The notes: generated by a model not told the origin, from the sequence alone. Counted from the stretch's first letter, positions 50,087 to 59,458 are shown. The stretch: DNA of 64,000 bases from JAGPHI01 sp036641735 (GCA_036641735.1 JAVWEG010000001.1:1-64000), one strand, 5' to 3'. Numbers and translations: made by a program.

Positions 50087-52680
50087 TACCGATTAATTAT
50101 TAAATTATGATTTTGCTCATCTATAATATACTCTGTTCCGGGTGTAGGATTTTGCTCTAATATCGCTTTCGCAAGTAAAGTGTCTACGTGGCTTTGTATA
50201 TATCTTTTTAATGGGCGCGCGCCATACATTGGATCGTATCCCTCGTCCACAATAAAGCTTTTCGCGCTATCGGTGAGCCGTAAATGCAGCTCCTTTGCGT
50301 TCAATCGCTTTTGCAAAGCGGCTATTTGTAAGGTTACGATTTCGCTTATTTCTTCTTTGGAAAGGGGCTTGTAATACACTATTTCATCTAGGCGATTAAG
50401 AAATTCGGGACGGAAAGTGGTTTTCAACAAGGCATTTACTTCTTCACGAGCGCTTTTTGTGATTTCACCGTTTTCTATGCCGTCCAAAAGATATTCACTG
50501 CCAAGATTAGATGTGAGTATTAATATGGTGTTTTTAAAATCTACAGTGCGCCCTGCACTGTCCGTAATGCGCCCGTCATCAAGCACTTGCAATAAAATAT
50601 TAAATACGTCAGGATGAGCTTTTTCTATCTCGTCAAACAGCACTACTGCGTATGGGTGGCGGCGAACAGCCTCTGTAAGCTGGCCGCCCTCCTCGTATCC
50701 CACATATCCCGGAGGCGCTCCAATAAGGCGAGATACGCTGAATTTTTCCATATATTCGCTCATATCTATACGGATAAGATTTTTTTCGTCATCGAACAAA
50801 TTTTCGGCAAGCGCTTTGGCAAGCTCTGTTTTGCCCACACCTGTAGGGCCTAAAAATAAAAACGAACCTATTGGCTTTGTCTCGTCGCTAATGCCTGCGC
50901 GTGAGCGCATAATAGCTTCGCTCACTTTAGTTACAGCTTCGTTTTGCCCTATCACGCGTTTGTGCAGCTCGCTGTCTAAGTGCAGCAGCTTTTCGCGCTC
51001 GCTCTCAAGTAGCTTGTTCACAGGAATACCTGTCCATCGGCTGATAATACGTGATATTTCTTCGTCTGTTACTCTGTCGTGCAGCAAGGTGTTTTCTCTT
51101 GCATCCTCGGCAAGCTTTTCTTCGGCGGCAAGCTCTTTTTGTAAAGCAGGCAGCTTGCCATAGGTAAGCTCCGCCGCCTTGTCGAGATTGTATTCTCGTT
51201 GAGCTTTTTCGATATCCGAATTTACTTGCTCTAATTGTGTACGTAGGCTTTGCACTTTAGATATCGCGTTCTTTTCGTTATCCCATTTTGCACGCATTGC
51301 TTTAGATTGCTCGTTAATGGCGGCAAGCTCTTTTTCAAGCGCGGCAAGGCGCTCACGCGATAAATTATCTGTTTCTTTGGCAAGCGCCGTGCGCTCTATT
51401 TGCAGCTGCATACTGCGGCGCTCAAGGTCATCAAGCTCGGCAGGGCTGCTCTCAAGCTCTGTGCGTATCATTGCACAAGCTTCGTCCACAAGGTCTATAG
51501 CCTTATCGGGCAAAAAACGATCGGAAATATATCTATTGCTCAGTACGGCAGCAGATATCAGCGCCGCATCTTGTATTTTTACACCGTGAAACACCTCGTA
51601 GCGCTCCTTCAGTCCGCGCAATATGGAAATGGTATCCTCTACGCTCGGCTCCGATACAGTAACAGGCTGAAAACGTCTTTCAAGCGCCGCATCTTTTTCT
51701 ATATACATACGGTACTCGTTTAGCGTGGTAGCGCCTATGCAGTGCAGCTCGCCGCGCGCAAGCATAGGCTTTAAAATATTGCCTGCATCCATAGCGCCGT
51801 CTGCTTTGCCCGCGCCCACTATTGTGTGCAGCTCATCTATAAATAATATAATTTCACCATTCGATTTTTTTATCTCGCTGAGTACACTTTTCAGCCGTTC
51901 TTCAAATTCGCCTCTGTATTTCGCACCGGCAACAAGCGCTCCCATATCAAGGCTGAATACTCGGCGGTTTTTAAGATTATTAGGCACATCGCCGCGCACT
52001 ATACGCGCGGCAAGCCCCTCGGCAATAGCTGTTTTGCCCACACCGGGTTCGCCGATTAAAACGGGGTTATTTTTGGTTTTACGCGTTAATATACGCACCA
52101 CATTGCGTATTTCGGCATCGCGTCCTATCACAGGGTCCAGCTTTTGCTCGCGTGCAAGCTCTACTAAATCTTGTCCGTATTTTTTTAATACATCATAGGT
52201 GCTTTCGGGGCTGTCGTTTGTCACTCTTTGCGCTCCGCGCACCTCGGCAAGCACTTTTAAAAAGCTTTGCTTATCTATATGATACGGTTTTAAAATATCC
52301 TTTATTGCACTGTCGTTTATTTCAATAAGCCCCAGCATAATATGCTCTACCGACACATATTCGTCACGCATATTTGCAGCTTCTTTTTCGGCTGTATTAA
52401 GCGCCTTATCCGTATCGGCGGAAATATATATTTTATCCGCTTCACGCCCTTGTCCGCTTACGTGCGGCAGCGCCGATACTTTTTGCAGTGCCGCGCTTTG
52501 CATAGCATCAAGGTTAACAGAAAGCTTTTTCATAAGCTCGGGGATTAGCCCGTCATTTTGCGAGAGCAAGGCAGATAGCAAATGTATCGGCTGCAATTGC
52601 TGATTTTCGTATTCAATAGCTAAGCTTTGCGCTGAATTTATCGCTTCCATAGATTTTTGTGTTAATTTATTACTGTTCAT
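50086..52680 (-). CDS. clpB: ATP-dependent disaggregase ClpB
   Basis: An 864-residue Hsp100 chaperone that works with DnaK to dissolve protein aggregates. N-domain (about 1-145), first AAA+ with GEPGVGKTAIAEGLA (about 203), coiled-coil M-domain (about 405-525), second AAA+ with GPTGVGKTELAKALAE (about 600) and C-terminal domain. No CIRCE inverted repeat is present in the 42-bp gap upstream. The gene upstream encodes an RHH-domain protein on the same strand, and both probably share one promoter. SD AAGGAG. Confidence 0.97.
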   Translation of the reverse strand: MNSNKLTQKSMEAINSAQSLAIEYENQQLQPIHLLSALLSQNDGLIPELMKKLSVNLDAMQSAALQKVSALPHVSGQGREADKIYISADTDKALNTAEKEAANMRDEYVSVEHIMLGLIEINDSAIKDILKPYHIDKQSFLKVLAEVRGAQRVTNDSPESTYDVLKKYGQDLVELAREQKLDPVIGRDAEIRNVVRILTRKTKNNPVLIGEPGVGKTAIAEGLAARIVRGDVPNNLKNRRVFSLDMGALVAGAKYRGEFEERLKSVLSEIKKSNGEIILFIDELHTIVGAGKADGAMDAGNILKPMLARGELHCIGATTLNEYRMYIEKDAALERRFQPVTVSEPSVEDTISILRGLKERYEVFHGVKIQDAALISAAVLSNRYISDRFLPDKAIDLVDEACAMIRTELESSPAELDDLERRSMQLQIERTALAKETDNLSRERLAALEKELAAINEQSKAMRAKWDNEKNAISKVQSLRTQLEQVNSDIEKAQREYNLDKAAELTYGKLPALQKELAAEEKLAEDARENTLLHDRVTDEEISRIISRWTGIPVNKLLESEREKLLHLDSELHKRVIGQNEAVTKVSEAIMRSRAGISDETKPIGSFLFLGPTGVGKTELAKALAENLFDDEKNLIRIDMSEYMEKFSVSRLIGAPPGYVGYEEGGQLTEAVRRHPYAVVLFDEIEKAHPDVFNILLQVLDDGRITDSAGRTVDFKNTILILTSNLGSEYLLDGIENGEITKSAREEVNALLKTTFRPEFLNRLDEIVYYKPLSKEEISEIVTLQIAALQKRLNAKELHLRLTDSAKSFIVDEGYDPMYGARPLKRYIQSHVDTLLAKAILEQNPTPGTEYIIDEQNHNLIINR

Positions 52681-52722
52681 AATATATCTCCTTTCGTAAC
52701 ATAAACATTACATAATATGGCT

Positions 52723-53349
52723 TTATAATTGTAAAATAGTATCATTTGCGCCAATTTGGTATATTTGCTTTGTACTTAATGCTGCAAATTCTGTGCTTGG
52801 TAATGCATCAAAATAAGCTTTCAATGCTTTGTCAAACAGGGAAATGTACTCACTTATCGCAAAGCCTGCCTGCTCGGCACTGCTTATAGATTTGGGACAA
52901 TTAAGATATCGCGTAAAGCGCCCATCGTCTATTTGCGATACGGCATATTCGCTCTCGCACGACAGCCATACAGAAAAGAAACGGTTTAGATGCGCTATTA
53001 ATACGCTGTTTTGTGTGCGCAAGGATACGCGCAGGCGGCATAATTCTTCGCCGTCTGTCAGCTCTACAATATATCGCACAGACGGATTGTACTTATATTG
53101 TATTGCACTGCGTGCCGCAAAATATGCATCGCCGCGCCCAAGACTTGCCAATTGCGAATGTTGTGACACAAAGCTTTCTAATATTGCAAATATATCGTCA
53201 ATGCGCCCCTCGCGTGTAACAAGCCCTACCTTTTGCGCCAATATGCGATTAATCATATTAGAGCGGCTTGTATGCTCTGCAAAGCTTAATTTGTCGATAG
53301 CGCTTACTACCTCATCTTGCAGCACTATGCTATATACGGAGCTAGACAT
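52723..53349 (-). CDS. Ribbon-helix-helix-domain protein of unknown function
   Basis: A 208-residue protein. The N-terminal 45 residues (YSIVLQDEVVSAIDKLSFA; SRSNMINRILAQKVG) match the ribbon-helix-helix (CopG/Arc) DNA-binding fold. The remaining 160 residues (starting about DDIFAILESFV) form a mixed domain I do not recognise. It lies 42 nt before clpB without a terminator between, so it is probably a transcriptional regulator of, or in the same stress regulon as, clpB; this is inference. SD GAGGTG, 4 nt. Confidence 0.7.
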   Translation of the reverse strand: MSSSVYSIVLQDEVVSAIDKLSFAEHTSRSNMINRILAQKVGLVTREGRIDDIFAILESFVSQHSQLASLGRGDAYFAARSAIQYKYNPSVRYIVELTDGEELCRLRVSLRTQNSVLIAHLNRFFSVWLSCESEYAVSQIDDGRFTRYLNCPKSISSAEQAGFAISEYISLFDKALKAYFDALPSTEFAALSTKQIYQIGANDTILQL

Positions 53350-53373
53350 ATTGCACCTCGTTTCTTTTTAATA

Positions 53374-53402
53374 ATTGTACATCTGATTATATACTTTGTC
53401 AA
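53374..53402 (-). promoter_or_regulatory. Sigma-A promoter of the RHH-clpB operon
   Basis: On the minus strand TTGACA (53397-53402), 17-bp spacer, TACAAT (53374-53379), about 25 nt before the start codon. No CIRCE element is seen. Confidence 0.8.
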
Positions 53403-53441
53403 GCATTTTATATAATGCGCCTTACAAAGTACAATACATCA

Positions 53442-53470
53442 TTGCGAAAATTGCTTTTATACTGTATTAT
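53442..53470 (+). promoter_or_regulatory. Promoter of the plsC operon
   Basis: TTGCGA (53442-53447), 17-bp spacer, TATTAT (53465-53470), about 94 bases before plsC. Confidence 0.6.
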
Positions 53471-53563
53471 ATATAACGTAGTAGCTTTACTTAAATTTGC
53501 ATAATTTTTTAAAACAGGGTAAAAGCTGCGATAGGTTTAAATTGAAAGGCGTGTGTACTTGTA

Positions 53564-54280
53564 ATGCGTACTATTGTTTGGTTTATATATTTTTGGATAT
53601 ATCTTATTTGCCTTGTGCCGCGAATGATAAAAGCGCAAAAGCTTAAAGACAAAGGTGATGCAAGATATGAGGAGATAGTAAACAGTGCAGTACCGCGCTG
53701 GGCAAAGCGCCTTATGCGTTTGGCAGGGGCAGATGTTACAGTGAGCGGCATCGAAAATATTCCAAAGGACAAGGCTGTAATATATGTGTGCAATCATAAC
53801 GGATATTTTGATATCCCTTTATTGCTTGCATATTTAGATAAGCCGCACGCGCTTGTGGCAAAAAAAGAAATCGGTAAATTACCGCTTATTCGCAATTGGA
53901 TGCGATTGTTTGACTGTATTTTTATCGATAGAGAAAATCCGCGCCAATCTGTAGCAGGGCTTAACACGGCGGCGCAGCTGGTGGCGCAAGGTAAAAGCGT
54001 GGGTATTTTCCCCGAGGGTACACGCGCAAAGGGCAGAGAAATGGGCGAGTTTAAGGGCGGCGGATTTAAAATAGCCAGTAAAACTAAGGCGCAGATTGTG
54101 CCTGTAGCTATCAGCGGTACGCATCTTTTGATGGAAGCAAATAATTATTGGATACATCCTGCAAAGGTAACGATGACGATATTGCCGCCTGTGGAAACAA
54201 AAGACCTTACAAAGGAACAAATAAAAGAGCTGCCAAGTGTAATAAGGCAGCAGATATTAAATGCAAAAGATAACAAGTGA
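53564..54280 (+). CDS. plsC: 1-acyl-sn-glycerol-3-phosphate acyltransferase
   Basis: A 238-residue membrane enzyme adding the second acyl chain to make phosphatidic acid. N-terminal transmembrane helix, catalytic NHNGYFD (NHx4D motif) near residue 73, then the substrate motif FPEGTRAKG near 148. Normal length. An alternative substrate in the family cannot be excluded. Two unknown membrane proteins follow in the same direction. Confidence 0.92.
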   Translation: MRTIVWFIYFWIYLICLVPRMIKAQKLKDKGDARYEEIVNSAVPRWAKRLMRLAGADVTVSGIENIPKDKAVIYVCNHNGYFDIPLLLAYLDKPHALVAKKEIGKLPLIRNWMRLFDCIFIDRENPRQSVAGLNTAAQLVAQGKSVGIFPEGTRAKGREMGEFKGGGFKIASKTKAQIVPVAISGTHLLMEANNYWIHPAKVTMTILPPVETKDLTKEQIKELPSVIRQQILNAKDNK

Positions 54281-54319
54281 ATAAGAGCTTGATGAGTATA
54301 AGGAAGAAAGGCGAATAAT

Positions 54320-55057
54320 ATGGCGAGCGCACGATATACAAGATATATTAGTAAAGAGGATAATAAAGAGCCTGAGCATCACGAGATGACAAACGAAGAA
54401 AAATGGAGTAATTTTTGGTTTTATCATAAATGGCATATCGTTGCTATAATATGCGCAGCGGCAATGATAGGTATGTTTGTATATGAACTTGTAACGCGAG
54501 TGCAATACGATTACACCATAGGGCTTATTACAGAACAAACGCTGCCATCGGGTACGGTAGAGGCGCTAAAGCTGGAGCTTGAACGCGTATGCGACGATTT
54601 TAATGGCAATGGTAAAGTGGATATAGATATAATGGAATATAATTTCTCTATATCGGGGGATAATATAATAGATCCAAATATGCACGCAGCCAATATCACA
54701 CGGCTTATGGGCGATATTCAAACAGGGCAAAGTATGCTGTTTTTAACCGATAATGTTAAGGGTGTGCAGGAAGGACAGATGTTTTTAGCATATAATGACG
54801 GCACTACTCCAAAAACAGATGCAAAAATAGATTACAATAATATGGGGCGCAAATGGACGGACTGCCCATTGCTCAAAGAGCTTAATTTAGGCTATGCCAC
54901 CAATTTTGACGGTGAGCAAGGCGCTTTGATACAAGATATAATGAAAAGCTTTACACTTGTGAAGCGCGCGTATTACGATACTTCTATAGAGCCAAAGGAA
55001 AAGCTTGCGCCATATTATAAAAGCTCAATGGCACTGTTTGACAAGCTGACGGAATAG
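54320..55057 (+). CDS. Single-pass membrane protein, unknown function
   Basis: A 245-residue protein: charged cytoplasmic N-terminus (1-35, with NEEKWSNFWFYHKWH), one transmembrane helix (about 38-58), then an extracytoplasmic domain of 185 residues containing ERVCDDFNGNGKVDIDI, where a short DxNxxGxxD-like acidic loop may bind calcium. No family is recognised. It lies 39 nt after plsC and 21 nt before a 55-residue membrane peptide, so the three appear to form an operon. SD AAAGGCG. Confidence 0.6.
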   Translation: MASARYTRYISKEDNKEPEHHEMTNEEKWSNFWFYHKWHIVAIICAAAMIGMFVYELVTRVQYDYTIGLITEQTLPSGTVEALKLELERVCDDFNGNGKVDIDIMEYNFSISGDNIIDPNMHAANITRLMGDIQTGQSMLFLTDNVKGVQEGQMFLAYNDGTTPKTDAKIDYNNMGRKWTDCPLLKELNLGYATNFDGEQGALIQDIMKSFTLVKRAYYDTSIEPKEKLAPYYKSSMALFDKLTE

Positions 55058-55078
55058 CAAAAAATAAAAGGAGCAATA

Positions 55079-55246
55079 ATGGATTTTATATTAGTACTGA
55101 TTATTGTTGCAGTAGCGGCGGCACTGGTATTGGGTATATTAGTGGTGGCGGCGGTGGGCGCATCACGTTCTAAAACAAAAGATAAAGAAAAAACACCCTC
55201 ACAAAAGGTGCAAAACCCATATACTAAATATTACAATAAAAAATAA
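55079..55246 (+). CDS. 55-residue single-pass membrane peptide
   Basis: Starts MDFILVLIIVAVAAALVLG, with one long hydrophobic helix (about 3-27), then a basic hydrophilic tail (RSKTKDKEK ... NKK). SD AAGGAG, 6 nt. It is followed by a perfect terminator. No family recognised; the tail would be cytoplasmic by the positive-inside rule. Confidence 0.65.
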   Translation: MDFILVLIIVAVAAALVLGILVVAAVGASRSKTKDKEKTPSQKVQNPYTKYYNKK

Positions 55247-55290
55247 AACTTACGGACAAAATGAAAAACATTTTGTCCGTAAGTTTTTAT
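55245..55290. terminator. Bidirectional terminator after the 55-residue peptide
   Basis: A perfect 19-bp stem (55245-55263 and 55269-55287) with a loop of five A, T-rich on both 3' sides. It separates the plsC operon from the convergent glycoside-hydrolase-like gene. Confidence 0.88.
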
Positions 55291-55291
55291 A

Positions 55292-56956
55292 TTATATTAT
55301 TCCATTATCCTCTATGCGCCATTTGGCATATGAGGCGCTTTGAAATCCCTCGCCGATTGTGTCCTTTGCTTTTTGCAGTAAATCATAGTACGGCTGTAAT
55401 TTATCTGCCGCAATATCGCCTTGCGCGTATTGGTCTACAGAATGGAAATATTGTTTTTGCAAGGCAAGATAGGTTTTAAAGCAATCAAGATGATATCTGC
55501 CGTGTTCATTTAAACGCACGAGCGATACGCTGTTTACGATATCCATTATTTCATTGTACCGCTTATCATATGAAGCTGCATTTTGAGCATCAAATATTTT
55601 ATTGCGATGAGTAATATGGTCGGCAATATGTAATGATGCACGAGGTGGGCGGCTCCATAAAGCGGTGTCTTGTAGCTGATATACCGTTAGCCTAAGCGCT
55701 TTGGAAAGCGGCGCGGAGCAAGCATCCCACAAAGCGACAGCAAGCTCTGTTACTATTTCATCTATCGAAAAATCGGGGTGGTAATATGCCTCGCTCATAA
55801 TCGAAAAATTTAAAGATGCTGCCCACCAGCTGGAGATTGGCGCCCACAGCGATATCACTCCGTTACATTCGGCATTTGCGGCAGCAGATACCAGCTTTTT
55901 GCATTGCTCGGGCTGTATCCACACATTACTTACACCGTAAAAGCTGTCTGCCATATATTTATCAAGCAAAAACACATTTTGCTTTTTGTCGTCTTTATGC
56001 ACCCAGAAAAATGCTTTGTCGGGAGCTGACAGTAACACGGCGGATTTTGGCGGAAGTATCGTATCGGTACAGGCTTTGGCATTTACACTGTGCAGCAAAA
56101 CAATATCCTCGCGCACGGAATGTAAGCGGCTTTCAAGTAGCGCAAACGCACGGTTTGCTTTATCTATATCGGCGCTTATACCTGCCATTTTATATTCAAA
56201 TCCCAATGGCCCCACTGTTTTTATATAAGGCTTGTCTTTTATATAATTACAAATATCGTCAACATAGCTTTCAAACGATGCTTCGTCAAATGGCAATGAA
56301 TTATCAGAAGCTGTACAAGGCTCTGCGCTCTTTGTACAGGGGATTGCGGAAAAGCCAAAAGCCATACAAATATCTATACCGCGGCACATAAGATGAGGCA
56401 GTACAGTACTCTCTATTTCTTCCCAATGGATACTGTGTTCTTTAATACCATTTGAATTTATTTCGGGGGCAGTAACAAGCAAATTATAGCAGTTTTTAGC
56501 CATAAAATCTACTGTGGCAAGCACGTCGGCAATATTGTCACGATTTATGCCGAGCAAGGCAATGCCTCGTTTTTCCACAAGAGGATTTTCGGTATATACA
56601 CCTGCGGGCAATGCCTTGCGGCGCACCGTAGGTATGTTTTGGCAAGATGCTTTAGAAAACCAAAACGAGCAGCCAAGCATACGCAGTACGTGATACACAC
56701 CGTGCAGCACTCCGCGCCCTTGCCCTGAGGTGATACGCACATCAGTTTCGGTAATTACTATTTGATATCCGTCATAGCGCAGCATAGGCGATTGACGTAG
56801 TGACAATACAAAGCGCGCAGAGCCTTTTTTCTCCACAACATTAAGGCGCGCAAACATACGTGTAAGATACGCTTGTAGCTCTTCTTTGGCAAAATCCAAG
56901 CAAGCATCATTGCCGTTTGCAGTAATGGTAATATCTATGCCACAGGATAATTCCAT
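55292..56956 (-). CDS. Glycoside-hydrolase-like protein (GH67/DUF4838-like architecture)
   Basis: A 554-residue protein without a signal peptide. Residues about 5-110 resemble the GH20/GH67 N-terminal fold (ACLDFAKEELQAYLTRMF; GYQIVITETDVRITSGQGRGVLHGVYHVLR). Residues 110-430 look like a TIM-barrel domain (NPLVEKRGIALLGINRDN; WHPDFS-like YHPDFSIDEIVTELAVALW). The likeliest relatives are alpha-glucuronidase-like or DUF4838 proteins; the catalytic residues and substrate are not assigned. ATG with GGAGG 6 nt upstream. It may share a transcript with spoIIP upstream; no terminator is seen in between. Confidence 0.6.
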   Translation of the reverse strand: MELSCGIDITITANGNDACLDFAKEELQAYLTRMFARLNVVEKKGSARFVLSLRQSPMLRYDGYQIVITETDVRITSGQGRGVLHGVYHVLRMLGCSFWFSKASCQNIPTVRRKALPAGVYTENPLVEKRGIALLGINRDNIADVLATVDFMAKNCYNLLVTAPEINSNGIKEHSIHWEEIESTVLPHLMCRGIDICMAFGFSAIPCTKSAEPCTASDNSLPFDEASFESYVDDICNYIKDKPYIKTVGPLGFEYKMAGISADIDKANRAFALLESRLHSVREDIVLLHSVNAKACTDTILPPKSAVLLSAPDKAFFWVHKDDKKQNVFLLDKYMADSFYGVSNVWIQPEQCKKLVSAAANAECNGVISLWAPISSWWAASLNFSIMSEAYYHPDFSIDEIVTELAVALWDACSAPLSKALRLTVYQLQDTALWSRPPRASLHIADHITHRNKIFDAQNAASYDKRYNEIMDIVNSVSLVRLNEHGRYHLDCFKTYLALQKQYFHSVDQYAQGDIAADKLQPYYDLLQKAKDTIGEGFQSASYAKWRIEDNGII

Positions 56957-57085
56957 TTTGTTTCCTCCGTGAATATGTCAAGTAAAAATCTGTTTTATTT
57001 AAACATATTTTATATTCTGTATATCATTTTACACTGTTTGAATAGTAAATGGAAGAGCAAAAGTATGAATACGGAAAAACAATAG

Positions 57086-58186
57086 TTACAAGAGCGCTTT
57101 TGCAAGCGCCCGTGCAGAATACTTACCTGCCGCTTTAGCTTCGTCAAGAGTGTTTGCGTGTCCGCCTACTTCTATTAAAATACTGCCAAACGTCAAATCT
57201 TGATTATAGTATCGATAATCGAACAAAAGCGGACGCGCAAGCCCTTTATAATCCTCGCCCATTTCAGTCTGCCATAAGCTGGCAAAGCGCAGATTTTGCT
57301 TAAAATTAGGCAAATTGCCTTTTTTGTCCGCTCCGCAAATCAGCATTACCTGGGCGCATTTTTCACCGTCTATCTCGGCAATGGGCTTTATTCGCGTGCC
57401 ATCATCTTTTTGTATAGCATCTCTATGTACGTCCAGTACTATTTTTATAGACGGATATTGCGCCAAATATTCGCGCACGGTTGCATTGCTGCGAGCATAA
57501 GCACCGTTGTAGCTGGGATAATCGTGAAGCTTTGTATCGTGCAAGGTGTTTATGCCTGCTAATTCAAATTCTGTTTTCATCACTTCGCCCACAGCTACCA
57601 TATTTACATTTTCGTCTGTACTGCGCGCTTGAAAGTCGGGCGAATACCATTCTTCGTCTGTAAGCTGAAAGGTTTCGGTAGTGTGAGTGTGCATAATTAA
57701 TATTTGCGGCTGTGTGCTATTGCGCTCTATGCTAAAAGAAAGGGGCTTACCTATTTCTGCCGATATTTCTTCTCGAGACAAAGCGGTGCAATTTTTAATA
57801 GTGACAGTGCCGCACGGAATATATACCTTGCCTTCGCCCTGCTCGTAATGCGCTTGCACTATAGGCAAAGCACCGTTTGGCGGAGTGATAATGGGCAAAG
57901 GCGCGGTTTCCGCTTCGGTGGGCGGAACTGCCCAAAACCCCGAAGAATAATCGTCCTCATCAAAGGTTTGTGCAGCAGGCAAAGCCTCGGGCGGCTTTGT
58001 ATTATTTTGCTCTAATAATTTTTGCTGTGCTTTTATAGCTATGGTAGGCGCTACCAGCATACCGCTGATTTGCGCTGCATATGCGGTAATAGGCATATGT
58101 GCCGAAGCTATAACCATAGCCGAAATGGTAATTGAAAGTAAAGCAAAAGCAGATACTATTCCGCCTAAATTTTGCCTTTTACGCAA
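57086..58186 (-). CDS. spoIIP: Stage II sporulation protein P
   Basis: About 366 residues with an N-terminal transmembrane helix, then the SpoIIP catalytic domain with MHTHTTETF (about residue 185), VLDVHRDA (about 265) and LIEVGGHANTLDEA (about 340). SpoIIP is an amidase/endopeptidase of the DMP complex that drives forespore engulfment. The chosen start is TTG 58186 after AAGGAG; ATG 58195 is too close to that SD. gpr lies directly upstream, the usual order in Clostridia. Confidence 0.92.
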   Translation of the reverse strand: MRKRQNLGGIVSAFALLSITISAMVIASAHMPITAYAAQISGMLVAPTIAIKAQQKLLEQNNTKPPEALPAAQTFDEDDYSSGFWAVPPTEAETAPLPIITPPNGALPIVQAHYEQGEGKVYIPCGTVTIKNCTALSREEISAEIGKPLSFSIERNSTQPQILIMHTHTTETFQLTDEEWYSPDFQARSTDENVNMVAVGEVMKTEFELAGINTLHDTKLHDYPSYNGAYARSNATVREYLAQYPSIKIVLDVHRDAIQKDDGTRIKPIAEIDGEKCAQVMLICGADKKGNLPNFKQNLRFASLWQTEMGEDYKGLARPLLFDYRYYNQDLTFGSILIEVGGHANTLDEAKAAGKYSARALAKALL

Positions 58187-58232
58187 AGCTATCATCTCCT
58201 TATATTGCAATGTGTTATTTACAATATATGAT

Positions 58233-59018
58233 TTAAGAAGTGATGTAATGCAGCTCACTGATACTTAGATTATTTTGCAGGGCTTTATTTATGGCAAGAG
58301 CCAGCATTTCAGCTCCGCCTTGTGTGATGGCATCAATGCTTGTAGGTGTGAGCGCAGGCGCAGTATATCCGCTTTTATCCGTGTGCTTTTGCATTACTGT
58401 AGGTATGCCTACGGCAATAACAGGCACACCGAGCGCTTTTTCGCACAGCGCTTTACCATTGTGCGGCACAATGCCCGATGAAGATATTTGCACGTTTGTG
58501 CCAAGCCGTTTTATGTCGGCAGTGCATAGGCTGTCTACGCAAATTATGGCGGCAAAATGCAGCCTTGCAATGAGCGCCTGTATAAGCTCAGGCAGCTCTA
58601 TTCCTGTAGTGGCAGGTACACCGGGCGCTATTACAGACACACTGCGCAAAGGAATATCTGCACTTAGCAGCTTGCGCGTGGCAAGTATACGCTCTGCCGT
58701 GGCAGGCCCAAGCGAATCCGCCACTACAGCACGATTACCCACCCCTATGGCAAGCACATTGCCTTGCTTTGGCAGTAAAGTGTATATTTGCTGCGCTATG
58801 GCGGCGGCGCTTATTTGCCGTGTGGACAAAGAGGACGCGATTTGCGGAATTTCCAAAGTAATATAAGTGCCGCGCTCTCTGTTCAGCCCGTCACGCATTA
58901 TTTCCACACGCGTAAGAGGTATTCCGCCGCATATGCTTTTGGAAATTTTTACACCTTTAGGGATATTTTTACACCTAGAACCATAAAGCTCTGCCGCAAT
59001 ATCAGTATAATAAAGCAT
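58233..59018 (-). CDS. gpr: Germination protease GPR
   Basis: A 261-residue endopeptidase that degrades small acid-soluble spore proteins on germination. Core markers are present: GVGNRAVVADSLGPATAERI, APGVPATTGIEL, ICVDSLCTADIKRLGTNVQI, GIVPHNGKAL and VGIPTVM. The family usually has 290-370 residues; this one is short at the C-terminus. SD CGGAG, 6 nt. It is divergent from rpsT and followed by spoIIP. Confidence 0.9.
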   Translation of the reverse strand: MLYYTDIAAELYGSRCKNIPKGVKISKSICGGIPLTRVEIMRDGLNRERGTYITLEIPQIASSLSTRQISAAAIAQQIYTLLPKQGNVLAIGVGNRAVVADSLGPATAERILATRKLLSADIPLRSVSVIAPGVPATTGIELPELIQALIARLHFAAIICVDSLCTADIKRLGTNVQISSSGIVPHNGKALCEKALGVPVIAVGIPTVMQKHTDKSGYTAPALTPTSIDAITQGGAEMLALAINKALQNNLSISELHYITS

Positions 59019-59055
59019 AATTACTCCGATTCTTAAAACAAATTAAAAATAAAGC

Positions 59056-59084
59056 TTGCATTATCAATGCAAAGATGGTATTAT
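59056..59084 (+). promoter_or_regulatory. Promoter of rpsT
   Basis: TTGCAT (59056-59061), 17-bp spacer, TATTAT (59079-59084) with extended TG. The -35 lies in a palindrome TTGCATT-ATC-AATGCAA (59056-59072). Confidence 0.75.
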
Positions 59085-59120
59085 AAAGCGTACTGTTATA
59101 GGTAGCAAGGAGGTGGTATG

Positions 59121-59384
59121 ATGCCTAACATTAAGTCGCAAAAGGACAGAGTTATCCAAGCTCAAAAAGAAGAGCTGCATAACAAAGCCGTTAAGTCCAA
59201 CCTGAAAACAGTCGTTAAGAAGGCAAACGCCGCCATAGTCTCCGGCGATGCTGACAAAAACGCTGTAGTAAACGCTGCATCTGTTGTAATAAACAAAGCA
59301 GTAAGCAAGGGTGTATTACACAAGAATACAGCCAGCCGCAAGATTTCACGTCTTGCAAAGCGCGCAAATAAAGCAAACGCATAA
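59121..59384 (+). CDS. rpsT: 30S ribosomal protein S20
   Basis: An 87-residue basic, helical protein starting MPNIKSQKDRV and carrying NKAVSKGVLHKNTASRKISRLAKRA, the S20 signature. I use ATG 59121; ATG 59118 immediately before it would add only one Met. SD AAGGAGGTGG. It binds 16S rRNA. It is divergent from gpr. Confidence 0.96.
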   Translation: MPNIKSQKDRVIQAQKEELHNKAVKSNLKTVVKKANAAIVSGDADKNAVVNAASVVINKAVSKGVLHKNTASRKISRLAKRANKANA

Positions 59385-59399
59385 TATTTAACATAAGGG

Positions 59400-59427
59400 C
59401 GCTCATCTTTTAGATGAGCGTTTTTTT
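59400..59427 (+). terminator. Terminator after rpsT
   Basis: CGCTCATC (59400-59407)/GATGAGCG (59413-59420), 5-nt loop, seven T. Confidence 0.9.
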
Positions 59428-59458
59428 GTTATATTAAAACAGGATTTTAATATGCGCT

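Noticed and set aside
52681..52722. CIRCE (HrcA) element before clpB
   Set aside because: The TTAGCACTC-N9-GAGTGCTAA palindrome is not present in the gap or in the upstream promoter.
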